From: Gemmataceae bacterium
GTDB taxonomy: Bacteria > Planctomycetota > Planctomycetia > Gemmatales > Gemmataceae
NCBI GenBank assembly: GCA_019748295.1
Contig: JAIEPT010000353.1
Coordinates: 1-58,076, forward strand
DNA length: 58,076 nt
Direction of reading: 5' to 3'
Both the position numbers and the translations under genes were made by a program. Below, in pieces: positions 42,565 through 50,829 of this stretch. Position 1 is the stretch's first letter. The number at the start of each line of letters is the position of its first letter. Under the pieces are notes generated by a model. That model was not told the DNA's origin, ran no database searches, and was given only the letters and a program-made list of their open reading frames with translations.

Positions 42565-42592
42565 ATTTTAGAAACGAACGAAAAAGCGGCAA
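42565..42592 (-). promoter_or_regulatory. Candidate promoter of the rplK operon
   Basis: TTGCCG (42587-42592) and TAAAAT (42565-42570) on the minus strand are 16 bases apart, about 60 bases upstream of the rplK ATG. Confidence 0.4.
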
Positions 42593-42659
42593 GCGGTTTG
42601 CTTGACGTTTTTTCCGTTCCTGTTCCGAGTTCGGTTCCTTCCACCATAGGAGGACGGAG

Positions 42660-43010
42660 ATGGCAAAGGCAAGCAAGAAGCCTGCGGGTGAGTCGAAGTC
42701 GGCATTGGGTGTGGTCGGCGGAATCGCCGCCGGGGCCGCCGCCGGCTCGATTCTGGGCCCCCTCGGCGCCGCCGTCGGCGCGATGGTTGGCGGAGCCGCC
42801 GGCCTCAACAGCGACAAGATCGGCGACGCTGTCGCAAAAACAGCGAAACGCGTGGCGAACAAGCCAGCTGTCAAGAAAAAGGTCGCGGACGCCAAGTCCG
42901 CCGTGAAGTCGGCCACCAAGAGCGTGACAAAGGCCGTCACCGGGAAAAGCAAAACCGCCAAGGCAAAAGCCCCGGCCGCCAAGAAGAAGCCGGCGAAGGC
43001 GAAGAAGTAA
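42660..43010 (+). CDS. Small glycine-zipper protein with histone H1-like basic tail
   Basis: A 116-residue protein in two parts. Residues 15-50 are a glycine zipper ([20 protein letters not shown], then [16 protein letters not shown]), able to insert in a membrane or stack. Residues 60-116 are Lys/Ala repeats ([34 protein letters not shown]) like the C-terminal tails of histone H1-type nucleoid proteins. AGGAGG lies six bases before ATG 42660. It is divergent from the ribosomal operon. I know no family with both parts; DNA-to-membrane tethering is an idea only. Confidence 0.75.
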   Translation: MAKASKKPAGESKSALGVVGGIAAGAAAGSILGPLGAAVGAMVGGAAGLNSDKIGDAVAKTAKRVANKPAVKKKVADAKSAVKSATKSVTKAVTGKSKTAKAKAPAAKKKPAKAKK

Positions 43011-43735
43011 CAGGCGACGCGCAACCTACGAGACTCATGGTTCCGATGGAGCAACGACATCGGAGCCATTTTCGTTTCGCGGAATTGGCTCCTGCCTCAT
43101 TCCCGTTCCATTTCGCGAACGCCGCCACCAACCTTGCATCCGCCCAACGCGGCTCCCCCATTCGCATTACGCCGCCCGCCGGTTCCATTTCGGTTCCAAT
43201 CGCCCTCCCGCCCCCCCCCTGCTCCCATCAAATCGCTTCGGCCGCGGCGAGGCATGAAGTTTTCGGCATTCCTCCCGAAAACCACCAACTCGGTAAATCC
43301 CAGCACCCTTCCATATCGTCGCTGCCGAAAAGAACCGTGGATGTCGGCTGGTTCAGAGAAAAATCGTTTTCCGCTTTGCGGTGAACGAAAAGCCAGTCCT
43401 ACATCCTCCTTTCGATGGTGTTGGAAGGAATTTCCTCCTTCTTGCTCGAAAGGCTTCGTTTTATGGCTCGTTCACAGTCCCGCTTCCAAGACGTTCCCAA
43501 GGCCCGCAAGGCGTTTCTCGTTCAGAAACCCTCCGGCCCACTCTCCGCTCGCGTTTGGTGACGGGCGGCGATTCTCGCAAACACCGTTTGGTGACGGGCG
43601 GCGAACGGCCCTCGGCCCGTCGCCGCCCCCAGGCCAGTATGATCGAAACGGCCTTCGTTTTCAAAGTCAGCAGAATGGCTGGATACGGCCCCAGCACCGA
43701 TTCCACGCCCTTCACCACTTTCAAGGCGTGCTATT
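43011..43735. other. Intergenic stretch without a recognisable gene
   Basis: Several open frames overlap here on both strands, but none has a family-like sequence. Short direct repeats (GGTGACGGGCGGCG near 43557 and 43591) and the CTTCCACGCCCTTCAC-like motif near 43701, shared with 52325, suggest decayed repeat DNA. Confidence 0.5.
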
Positions 43736-43769
43736 GATCGTCAGGGAGCGAAAGCGCCTGGATGTCTTG

Positions 43770-43907
43770 CTCCCCTCTCCCTGCGGGAGAGTTGCGGGAG
43801 AGGGGCTGAGGGCAGAACAGCAAACCTAGGCGGCGTGGGGTTTGATGCGACAAATACACCCCCAGCCCCCAGCCCCTCTTCCAGCCCCTCTCCCCGGAGA
43901 GCTTGTG
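43770..43907. repeat. GC-rich palindrome (GGGAGAGGGG family), disordered copy
   Basis: CTCCCCTCTCCCTGCGGGAGAG at about 43770-43791 is followed by AGCCCCTCTCCCCGG near 43885-43897. The middle holds GTGGGGTTTGATGCG instead of the usual spacer. It abuts the 25-bp perfect inverted repeat at 43896. Confidence 0.7.
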
Positions 43908-43994
43908 ATTTTTTGCCGAACCGCCAGGAAGCCCCTCTGAAATACGAGGTTTGAGGGGTCGTTTCGAGTTTCGGCAAAAAATCACAAGCTCTCC
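43896..43994. repeat. 25-bp perfect inverted repeat
   Basis: Arms 43896-43920 and 43970-43994 are exact reverse complements (GAGAGCTTGTGATTTTTTGC core). Between them lies a smaller inverted pair around GCCCCTCTGA / TTTGAGGGGTC. It is the only copy in the window. Confidence 0.85.
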
Positions 43995-44003
43995 GCGTGA
44001 GGT

Positions 44004-44130
44004 GAGAGTGGTCCTCACGCTCCGCGTAAGGTCAGCCACGGTGCAATGACAGACAACCCAACCCAGAATACGTTCCGCGGACGAACTTTGTATCGCCGCG
44101 GACCTCACGCGGAGCGTGAGGACCACTCTC
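44004..44130. repeat. Inverted repeat of the CTCACGCGGAGCGTGAG family
   Basis: Arms 44004-44033 and 44101-44130 pair with one mismatch and each contains the self-complementary GAGCGTGAGGAC core. A single arm of the same family is present at 734-760. Confidence 0.85.
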
Positions 44131-44312
44131 TCAGGCAGAGGGAGAGGGGAGCACACACGCATTCGCTGTCTGACGAGCAATACACGTGCTGCCCCCAATC
44201 GCTTTGGCAGGTTGACGCTCAACAAGGACCGACCACGTCCCTTCTGCCCGCTCCCCCTCGAATCGCTACATTTTCGGGACAGGATTTCTCATGCGGGAGC
44301 AGTCGATTCGCC

Positions 44313-44837
44313 ATGGCGGACACAACGCAATGCCCGAGTTGCAAACGCCGATTGCAGGTTCCTGAAACGCATTTGGGCAAATCCGTCCAGTGCCCGCAGT
44401 GCCGCAACACGTTCATCGCCGTCGATCCCGGATCGCTTCCCGCCGCCCCCTCGCGTCTGCCGACGCCGAGGGCGGACCCGGAACCGCCCCCTCCGCCGCG
44501 CCGCTCCGAGTTCGATTGGTCCCGCAACGACGATCCCTACGACCGCCCCGCCCGCCGCGTCGATCGGCGGTACGATGACCGGAACCGATACTCCGTCCCG
44601 CATCGCGGCGGGCTCGTCATCACGCTCGGCATCCTCAGCCTCTTCATCTGCGGCGTCGGCTTCATTCTCGGCATCATGGCCTGGGTGATGGGAGCCAACG
44701 ACATGGGCGAAATCCGCGCCGGACGCATGGACCGCACCGGCGAAGGCACCACCCAGGCGGGCATGGTCTGCGGCATCGTCGGCGCCATCCTGCAAGCGCT
44801 CGGCGTCCTGCTTTTCCTCCTTGGAAATCTCCACTGA
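44313..44837 (+). CDS. Zinc-ribbon membrane protein, paralogue 1
   Basis: A 174-residue protein. An N-terminal MJ0042-type zinc ribbon has Cys7/Cys10 and Cys27/Cys30 (QCPSC...QCPQC). A Pro/Arg/Asp-rich linker runs to about 95. Two membrane helices (about 100-122 and 150-170) form a DUF4190-like hairpin, with MGANDMGEIRAGRMDRTGEG between them. It has the same plan as the next gene, 26 bases downstream. Start ATG 44313 fits the ribbon; an upstream ATG at 44291 is out of frame. The function of such proteins is not known; the ribbon probably faces the cytoplasm. Confidence 0.8.
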   Translation: MADTTQCPSCKRRLQVPETHLGKSVQCPQCRNTFIAVDPGSLPAAPSRLPTPRADPEPPPPPRRSEFDWSRNDDPYDRPARRVDRRYDDRNRYSVPHRGGLVITLGILSLFICGVGFILGIMAWVMGANDMGEIRAGRMDRTGEGTTQAGMVCGIVGAILQALGVLLFLLGNLH

Positions 44838-44863
44838 CGTAACCCTGGTTCGCTCGCCCCCAC

Positions 44864-45346
44864 ATGAAGGACGTCATTACCTGCCCACGATGCGGCCGAA
44901 AGCTCGAGCTTCCCGACGAACATGTCGGCAAGCCCGTGCAGTGTCCTTCGTGCAATGAGACGTTCGAGGGACGTCCGCCCGCCGCGGCTCCAACGTCCGC
45001 GCGACCGCCTTCAGTCCCCTCCATGCCGCCGCTGCCGCGCGGCCCCGAACTCGGCAAGTGGGGCGAGGCGCCTGCGGCAGGTTCGGGACGCATCGCCGTG
45101 GCGGCCCATCGCGGCGCCATGATCCTGACCTTCGGCATTCTCGCGCTCATTCCCTGCATCCTTACTTCGCTGCTGTTCGGCGCCCTTGCCTGGACGATGG
45201 GCGAAGCGGACCTGCGCGAAATGCGGGCCGGGGCCATGAATTCCGAAGGCGAAGGCCTGACGGCCGCGGGACGGACGATGGGCATCGTGGGCTTGGTGCT
45301 TTGGTCGATGGTTCATTTCTTCTGGTGCGGCGCCGCCATTCGCTAA
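44864..45346 (+). CDS. Zinc-ribbon membrane protein, paralogue 2
   Basis: A 160-residue protein of the same plan: zinc ribbon with Cys7/Cys10 and Cys27/Cys30 (ITCPRC, QCPSC), a shorter Pro-rich linker, and two membrane helices at about 86-110 and 138-157. The helix-loop motif WTMGEADLREMRAGAMNSEG matches paralogue 1. It begins 26 bases after that gene and was probably formed by tandem duplication. It lies upstream of the M50 and CPBP protease genes but is separated from them by a repeat. Confidence 0.82.
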   Translation: MKDVITCPRCGRKLELPDEHVGKPVQCPSCNETFEGRPPAAAPTSARPPSVPSMPPLPRGPELGKWGEAPAAGSGRIAVAAHRGAMILTFGILALIPCILTSLLFGALAWTMGEADLREMRAGAMNSEGEGLTAAGRTMGIVGLVLWSMVHFFWCGAAIR

Positions 45347-45375
45347 CCTGTTCGAACCATGATGCTGCGCCCGCA

Positions 45376-45547
45376 TGGGAGGGCGAGGCGGGCGAGGCCT
45401 CCGCTGCGAACAACCGCCGAAGAAAAACTGAGATGAACGTAACCCGCTTCCCAGCCCCGTTCACAGGGCTGGGAAGCCGATGACGCCACACGCCGATTTC
45501 CTCCAACCGTTGTCCAGAGCGGAGGCCTCGCCCGCCACGCCCTCCCA
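45376..45547. repeat. Dispersed GGGAGGGCGAGG family repeat, copy 2 (complete palindrome)
   Basis: Arms at 45376-45406 and 45515-45547 are reverse complements with few changes. Inside is a perfect hairpin CTTCCCAGCCC/GGGCTGGGAAG at 45448-45477. The left half matches 17817-17913. Confidence 0.85.
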
Positions 45548-45641
45548 GCCCACGCCGGGTTTCGGAACTTCTGCGCAGCATGTTGGCGAAAACCTGGACC
45601 ATGCCGTAGGATGGCCACGCACACGCGAAGGAGCGGCGGAC

Positions 45642-46463
45642 ATGTTTCTCTTCGATCCCGGCGAAAGCCCTTACGACCTGCGCTTCCGCCTGCTCGGCGT
45701 CTCCGTCCGCGTGCATCCCATGTTTTGGCTCGTTTCGTTCTTCATGGGCAGCTCGGCCGCCCGCCTTGGATTCGAGTTTCTGCTCATCTGGATCGGCTGC
45801 GTCTTCGTTTCCGTCCTGGTCCATGAGATGGGGCACGTCCTGGCGGGCAACGCCTTCGGCTCCTACGGACGCATCGTTCTCTACGGTTTCGGCGGCCTCG
45901 CCATCGGCAGCAATCGCCTTGCGAAACGCTGGCAACGCGTCGTCGTGCTGCTCGCGGGCCCCGGAGCGGGATTCATCCTCCTTGCCATCGTGCTTACCGC
46001 TCTATGGATCCGCGATTCGGGCGAGTTCGAGGGCTACCTCGACATGCTTCGCGCCAGCATCGGCCTCACTCCCGGCCTGGCCGGGTTCCCGCGCGACAAT
46101 CTTTATCTCATCATGATCGTCAACGACTTGATCTTCATCAATCTGCTGTGGGGCATCCTGAATCTGCTGCCGATCTGGCCCCTCGACGGCGGGCAGATCG
46201 CGCGCGAAGGATTCGTCGCGACGGCTGGGGAACGAGGCGTGCCGCAATCGCTCGCCCTCTCCTTCGGCGTGGCGGCCTTGCTCGCGGTCCATAGCCTGCT
46301 CGCGATGAATGGCCGAAACTTCCTGCCGATTCCTATCGGCGGATCGATGTTTTCGGTCATCTTCTTCGGCATGTTCGCCGTGCAGAGCTGGCAGGAGATG
46401 CAACGCGTGAATGCCGAACGCCGTTGGATGCGCGATCACTGGGACCAGAACGAGCGATGGTAG
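45642..46463 (+). CDS. M50-family site-2-type metalloprotease
   Basis: A 273-residue intramembrane protease. HEMGH at 61-65 (His61, Glu62, His65) is the zinc motif, and NLLPIWPLDGG supplies the third ligand Asp182. Four to five helices surround it. The chain resembles SpoIVFB-like or DUF-type bacterial M50 proteases without PDZ domains; these cut membrane-bound regulators or clear peptides. The start at 45642 has AAGGAG nine bases upstream; the longer frame comes from a repeat. Its stop overlaps the next protease gene by seven bases. Confidence 0.88.
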   Translation: MFLFDPGESPYDLRFRLLGVSVRVHPMFWLVSFFMGSSAARLGFEFLLIWIGCVFVSVLVHEMGHVLAGNAFGSYGRIVLYGFGGLAIGSNRLAKRWQRVVVLLAGPGAGFILLAIVLTALWIRDSGEFEGYLDMLRASIGLTPGLAGFPRDNLYLIMIVNDLIFINLLWGILNLLPIWPLDGGQIAREGFVATAGERGVPQSLALSFGVAALLAVHSLLAMNGRNFLPIPIGGSMFSVIFFGMFAVQSWQEMQRVNAERRWMRDHWDQNERW

Positions 46464-47215
46464 ACACGGACAGCAAGCCCAGCGGACTGCGTTGGCTCGC
46501 CCTCGCGGCGCTGGCCTTCGCCATGCTGTTTCCCGCGGCGATGACGTGGCTCTATTTCGTCGCCCTCGGCCATCACGGCGGCGAACCAGGACCGGCCCAA
46601 AGCATCGCGTATGCCGTCGGCAAAACCATCCAGTTCGGCTTCCCGATCCTGTTCTTTGCGATGACCAGGCCCTCACGCTTCGGGTTGCCGAAGCTGACGT
46701 TGCATGGATGGGGACTGGCGATCGGCTTCGCGTTGCTGACCGCGTTGGCGATGGCGACGCTTTACTTCGGCTGGCTCAAACACAGTTCCTGGCTCGGCGA
46801 CACGCCGCAGCGGGTTCGCGAAAAGGTCGAAGGTTTCGGCATCGCTTCGCTTCCCGCGTTCATCGCCTTTGCTCTCTTCCTCTCCGCGATCCATTCGCTG
46901 CTTGAAGAGTATTACTGGCGCTGGTTCGTCTTCGGCGAACTCCGCGACCGCGTTTCGACGCCGCCCGCCATCGTCCTTTCCGCGCTGGGCTTCATGCTGC
47001 ATCACATTGTCGTGCTCGGCGTCTACTTCCCGGATCGCTTCTGGACGCTCGCCCTCCCCTTCTCGTTCGGCGTGGCATTTGGCGGAGCCGTATGGGCCTG
47101 GATCTACGCCCGCGCGGACTCGTTGCTCCCCGCATGGGCCAGTCATGCCCTTATCGACGCCGCCATCATGGTCATCGGCTGGAACCTCCTCTCCATGCCG
47201 CTTCCGCCTTCTTGA
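46457..47215 (+). CDS. CPBP-family intramembrane metalloprotease
   Basis: A 252-residue protein with about seven helices. The first CPBP motif is EEYYWR (Glu150, Glu151, Arg155), followed by FMLHH (His182/His183) and SHALID. This is the family of Rce1/CAAX proteases and bacteriocin-processing or immunity enzymes. It overlaps the M50 protease gene, so the two membrane proteases are made together and may share a pathway. The substrate is unknown; no CAAX-type substrate is visible nearby. Confidence 0.85.
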   Translation: MVDTDSKPSGLRWLALAALAFAMLFPAAMTWLYFVALGHHGGEPGPAQSIAYAVGKTIQFGFPILFFAMTRPSRFGLPKLTLHGWGLAIGFALLTALAMATLYFGWLKHSSWLGDTPQRVREKVEGFGIASLPAFIAFALFLSAIHSLLEEYYWRWFVFGELRDRVSTPPAIVLSALGFMLHHIVVLGVYFPDRFWTLALPFSFGVAFGGAVWAWIYARADSLLPAWASHALIDAAIMVIGWNLLSMPLPPS

Positions 47216-47265
47216 AGCGAGCGGCACCCGCATTTCTCCCCTCTTCCTCGGGAACCCGAAGAATG
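47214..47265. repeat. Truncated GC-rich repeat
   Basis: AAGCGAGCGGCACCCGCATTTCTC begins like the outer arm of the GGGAGAGGGG family, then stops at CCTCTTCCTCGGGAAC. Right half absent. Confidence 0.5.
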
Positions 47266-47812
47266 TCGCCGCCCCGCACACGGCCATTGCCGGCCTCGGA
47301 GCGGCAGCGGATGCCGCCAGGCCGGGCATTCGCGGTCGATGCGGAACTTCGCGGATCGTCGCTGCGAAATGCGAAGCTCAAAGCCTGGCTGCAAACGCCG
47401 GACGACCGACGCGTCCACCCCCCCCCGCCATCCTCGCGTATGCCCCCCCTCGCACAACCTGCCGCAACATGACAGGTCGATTCTTCGTCCGTTCCGGCGC
47501 CTCAAGCAAAACCGATACGACCGCCCCCGTTCGCCATGCCGAAAATGCAGGCGGCGCCGAACGTTCGGTTCATGCGAGTCAAACGACGTGTCGTATCGTC
47601 GAAATCGCGATTTGGAAAGACTTATCCACACAGCGGCCTTATGTCGGTTCCGAAAGGGAAGGGTGTTGCGAACACGGCGCTCGCGACACGGACAACCGAC
47701 AGCCGGGAAGAGGCTGCGACGCCCCATCCGCTTCCCTCGAAGGAACGCCTGAAACCGCATCGTCGTCACCGGGAAACCAGGATGGTTTTCCGCGCAGAAA
47801 AGGAATTCGCGA
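47266..47812. other. Intergenic stretch upstream of the porin gene
   Basis: About 550 bases with runs of C and no credible ORF. I cannot identify a promoter with confidence. The sequence just before the porin ATG contains GGAAAACCAGG and AAAAGGAATTCGCG, the latter a possible ribosome binding site. Confidence 0.4.
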
Positions 47813-49564
47813 ATGAGGATTCGTTGGTGGAAACGCCTCGCGGCGGCAGCAGGTTGCCAAGCCGCACTTCTATGCGTCGCCAACCTGGCGACGGCACACG
47901 AGAATGCACCCCTTCCACCGCCCCCTGTTCCGCCTCTCGCCGCTCCGCTTTCTCCGCCCGCCGCGATCGACGTCGCGCCCTCCGCTTCCGCGCCAGGTTC
48001 GATCACGATCAGCCGCGATGAGCTTCGAAAGTTGATCGATGAAGCGATCAAAGAACACGACTCCAAACGCGTCCCCGCACTGCCGGTCAGCCGCCCCTCG
48101 GGAACGCGAGAGCCCATCCAGGGCGCCGCGCCTAAGGCGTCCGACGATCTCAGCAAAGTGGTGAACGACATCATCGGCCAGCGCGAAAAGGCGAAGGCCG
48201 ACGCGGACGCCAAGAAGAAAGCCGACGGCTACGTCGTCGGCGACAACCTCGGCATGACGGCCAAGTGGAATCATGGCCTGTGGCTTGAGACCGCCGACAA
48301 GGCGTTCAAGGTCCATGTCGGCGGCCGGACCCAGTTCGACGTCGTCAGCGTCTGGGCGCCGCGAAACGTCATGACCGGACGCGGCGGCGTCGGCGATTAC
48401 GACGATGCGACCAACTTCCGCCGTGCCCGCCTCGCCGTCGAGGGAACCTTCTACGAAGTCATCGAATTCAACTGCGAGTACGACTTCCTCAACACGTTCG
48501 ACGAACGAGGAGGCACGGTCGCCGCCAGCCAGGCCCCTCTCGGCCCGGGCACGGTCGCGAACACGCCTGCGCCTACCGATCTTTGGGTCGCGCTCACCCA
48601 TATCCCCTACCTGGGAACGATTCGGTTCGGCAACCAGAAGCCGCCCATCGGCTTCGAGCATATGACGAGCAGCCGGTTCCTCAACTTCATGGAACGCTCG
48701 TTCGCCTTCGATGCGTTCCTGGAAGAAGGAAACAACGGCTTCTCGCCCGGCATTGCGATCACAAACACCATCGGCGAGCAAGAACGCGCCACCTTCGCGG
48801 TCGGCGCCTTCAAGACGACTCGCAACATCTTCGGCTGGAATCCCGGCGACGGCGAGTACGGCGTCACCGGCCGCGTGACGGCGCTCCCCTATTTCAAGGA
48901 CGACGGCCGATATCTCGTTCACCTCGGCATGGGCATGTCGTACAAGGATCTGGACGACGACATTGCTCGATTCCGTGCCCGCACGGCGCTTCGGAACGGC
49001 CCCGCGGTGCTCCATACCATCGCGGCGATCGCACGCGTGGTCGGCGACAACGAGGTTCTTTGGAACCCTGAACTCGTCGCCAACTGGGGGCCCTGGACCC
49101 TCCAGTCCGAATACCAGTACGCCGTCATCAACGGCGTCACGCGCATCACCAACACGCCGACGCAAACGAACGCCAACGTGTCGCAACGACAGTACGTCGC
49201 CCACGGCGGGTACGTCGAAGTCCTTCGCTTCCTGACCGGCGAACACCGCGAGTACAACAAGAAATCCGCTTCGTTCGGTCGCGTCATTCCCAATCGCAAC
49301 TTCTTCTCGGTTCGCGGCGAGGACGGGTTCCGAATCACCAGCCTTGGCGCCTGGCAGATCGGGGCGCGCTACCAGCGCCTCGACCTTGACGACAACGGGA
49401 TCAACGGCGGCAAAATCGACGACGTGACGATTGGCCTCAACTGGTTCCTCAATCCCAACCTGAAGTTCCAGTGGAATTACTCGTACGGATATCGCACCGT
49501 CATCGGCGGCAATTCCTCGGGCGATTTCCAAGGCATCGGCATGCGTGTGGCCTTCGACTTCTAA
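47813..49564 (+). CDS. Porin, OprO/OprP family
   Basis: A 583-residue outer-membrane barrel. A signal peptide (RLAAAAGCQAALLCVANLATA) and a Pro-rich stretch come first, then a helical coiled segment (DELRKLIDEAIKEHDSK, VNDIIGQREKAKADADAKKK) at about 63-140 that may trimerise or anchor. The porin domain follows: FKVHVGGRTQFDVVS, ATNFRRARLAVEGTFYEVIE, KPPIGFEHMTSSRFLNFMER, and the last strand ends in AFDF. Aromatic C-terminal residue Phe fits BAM targeting. Such porins are often phosphate- or polyphosphate-selective; the planctomycete forms are diverse, so substrate is open. Confidence 0.85.
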   Translation: MRIRWWKRLAAAAGCQAALLCVANLATAHENAPLPPPPVPPLAAPLSPPAAIDVAPSASAPGSITISRDELRKLIDEAIKEHDSKRVPALPVSRPSGTREPIQGAAPKASDDLSKVVNDIIGQREKAKADADAKKKADGYVVGDNLGMTAKWNHGLWLETADKAFKVHVGGRTQFDVVSVWAPRNVMTGRGGVGDYDDATNFRRARLAVEGTFYEVIEFNCEYDFLNTFDERGGTVAASQAPLGPGTVANTPAPTDLWVALTHIPYLGTIRFGNQKPPIGFEHMTSSRFLNFMERSFAFDAFLEEGNNGFSPGIAITNTIGEQERATFAVGAFKTTRNIFGWNPGDGEYGVTGRVTALPYFKDDGRYLVHLGMGMSYKDLDDDIARFRARTALRNGPAVLHTIAAIARVVGDNEVLWNPELVANWGPWTLQSEYQYAVINGVTRITNTPTQTNANVSQRQYVAHGGYVEVLRFLTGEHREYNKKSASFGRVIPNRNFFSVRGEDGFRITSLGAWQIGARYQRLDLDDNGINGGKIDDVTIGLNWFLNPNLKFQWNYSYGYRTVIGGNSSGDFQGIGMRVAFDF

Positions 49565-49639
49565 CTTTTCCCATCATTCGCGAACATTCGTCCAAAACGC
49601 TCCTGCGAACCAAGACGCCGAACTTAGGAACCATGCAAC

Positions 49640-50206
49640 ATGGCCAAAAAGAAGTCCGCGAAGAAAGAACGCATCCTCCTCCGCACGGGAGAGGCCCTCG
49701 TCGAAGCCGAACTGGGCTGGTCGGCCGCGGAACCCGAGGTCGTCATCGGCGAGCTGGACGGGCCTGTTGGCTATGCGATCGCCAACCTGATGGGAGACCA
49801 GGCGAAGGGGCACTCGAAGGTTTTCGCACTGTTGAATTGCGACGTGCAGGTTCGCCCCGTCACCGTGATGGTCAGCAAGGTCACGGTGAAGGACGAGAAG
49901 TATACGAACATCCTCATGGGAACCGTGCAGGCGGCCGTCGCCAACGGAGTGCTTGATGCGGTCGAAGCAGGGGACATCCCGAAAAACAAAGCCAACGACC
50001 TTGGCATCATCGCCTCCATTTGGCTCGACCCGAGCGTGACGAAGGAGACGATCGATCACGACGTGCTGTTCCGCACGCATCGCGAAGCGATCGCCAAGGC
50101 GATCAAGAAGGCGATGAACCATGAGCCGGACATCAACTGGCTGCTGAAGAACCGCGAGACGATCACCCATTGCTTCCACCAGATGGCGAAAGACGGGCAA
50201 CTCTAA
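49640..50206 (+). CDS. Formaldehyde-activating-enzyme (Fae) homologue with altered active site
   Basis: A 188-residue protein that aligns with Fae: GEALV, then VVIGELDGPVGYAIANLMGD, VRPVTVMVSKVTVKDEKYTN, and VANGVLDAVEAGDIPKNKAN. Fae joins formaldehyde to tetrahydromethanopterin in C1 metabolism. In the catalytic segment the family has His (AHIDLIIG, His17 in Methylorubrum); here the aligned position is Glu31 (AEPEVVIG). The enzyme may therefore have lost, or changed, its reaction. Planctomycetes encode several Fae-like proteins. The gene stands alone after the porin with a DUF447 gene about 1 kb downstream. The N-terminal MAKKKSAKKERI tail is extra. Confidence 0.85.
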   Translation: MAKKKSAKKERILLRTGEALVEAELGWSAAEPEVVIGELDGPVGYAIANLMGDQAKGHSKVFALLNCDVQVRPVTVMVSKVTVKDEKYTNILMGTVQAAVANGVLDAVEAGDIPKNKANDLGIIASIWLDPSVTKETIDHDVLFRTHREAIAKAIKKAMNHEPDINWLLKNRETITHCFHQMAKDGQL

Positions 50207-50219
50207 GTTGCAAGGATTT

Positions 50220-50737
50220 GCGGATGGATGTAGCGACCAACGTCCCGTTCTGTAGGGAACGCCCTCCGTGGCGTTCCGCCGGACTGGACGCGTCCGATGG
50301 TTCGTCATCCTTATAGCAGGCGTCTCCCCCCCCCGCTTGCGGCTTAGCGATCGGACGCTGCGGGTCGCTAAGGCGAGCGGCAGGAGATAGCCTACCTCCC
50401 TCTCCCTCCGGGAGAGGGTTGGGGTGAGGGCGCCTTTTTCTCGCGCAACGTCAGAGCCCGAGCGCCAGCGACGGTTTCGCGTGATCGCCTCGGGATGCTG
50501 CGACACCCTCGCTGGCGATCGGGCTCTGAAATTGCCCAACGCCACGTCGCACGCCCTCACCCCCGGCCCCCTCCCGCCTCTCCCGGAGGGAGAGGGGAGA
50601 AATGCAGGCGCCGCTCGCCTAAGCCGCGAGCGGGGATCACGGATGGTGGACGCCGCTACTCGGACGCGTCCAGTCCGGCGGAACGCCACGGAGGGCGTTC
50701 CCTTCAGAACTCGACGTTGGTCGCTACATCCATCCGC
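50220..50737. repeat. Composite nested palindrome of about 518 bp
   Basis: Outer arms 50220-50297 and 50660-50737 are reverse complements over about 78 bases with few changes. Within them lies a GGCTTAGGCGAGCGGC pair, then CCCTCTCCCTCCGGGAGAGG and its complement, then an inner pair at 50451-50471 and 50509-50529 (GAGCCCGAGCGCCAGCG core). Four palindromes are thus stacked one inside another. No gene is present. Confidence 0.85.
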
Positions 50738-50829
50738 AAACTGCTTTAGCCGATCCGATGCCGTCTGCGGCCCGGAAGTTGCTTCCTTCCCGAGGGCGAA
50801 TTCGCCTTACCTCATGGAAGGAAGCAACC

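Noticed and set aside
43134-43829. 231-codon plus-strand ORF and neighbours
   Set aside because: Composition is Pro/Arg-rich and random, it includes repeat DNA, and I see no ribosome binding site.
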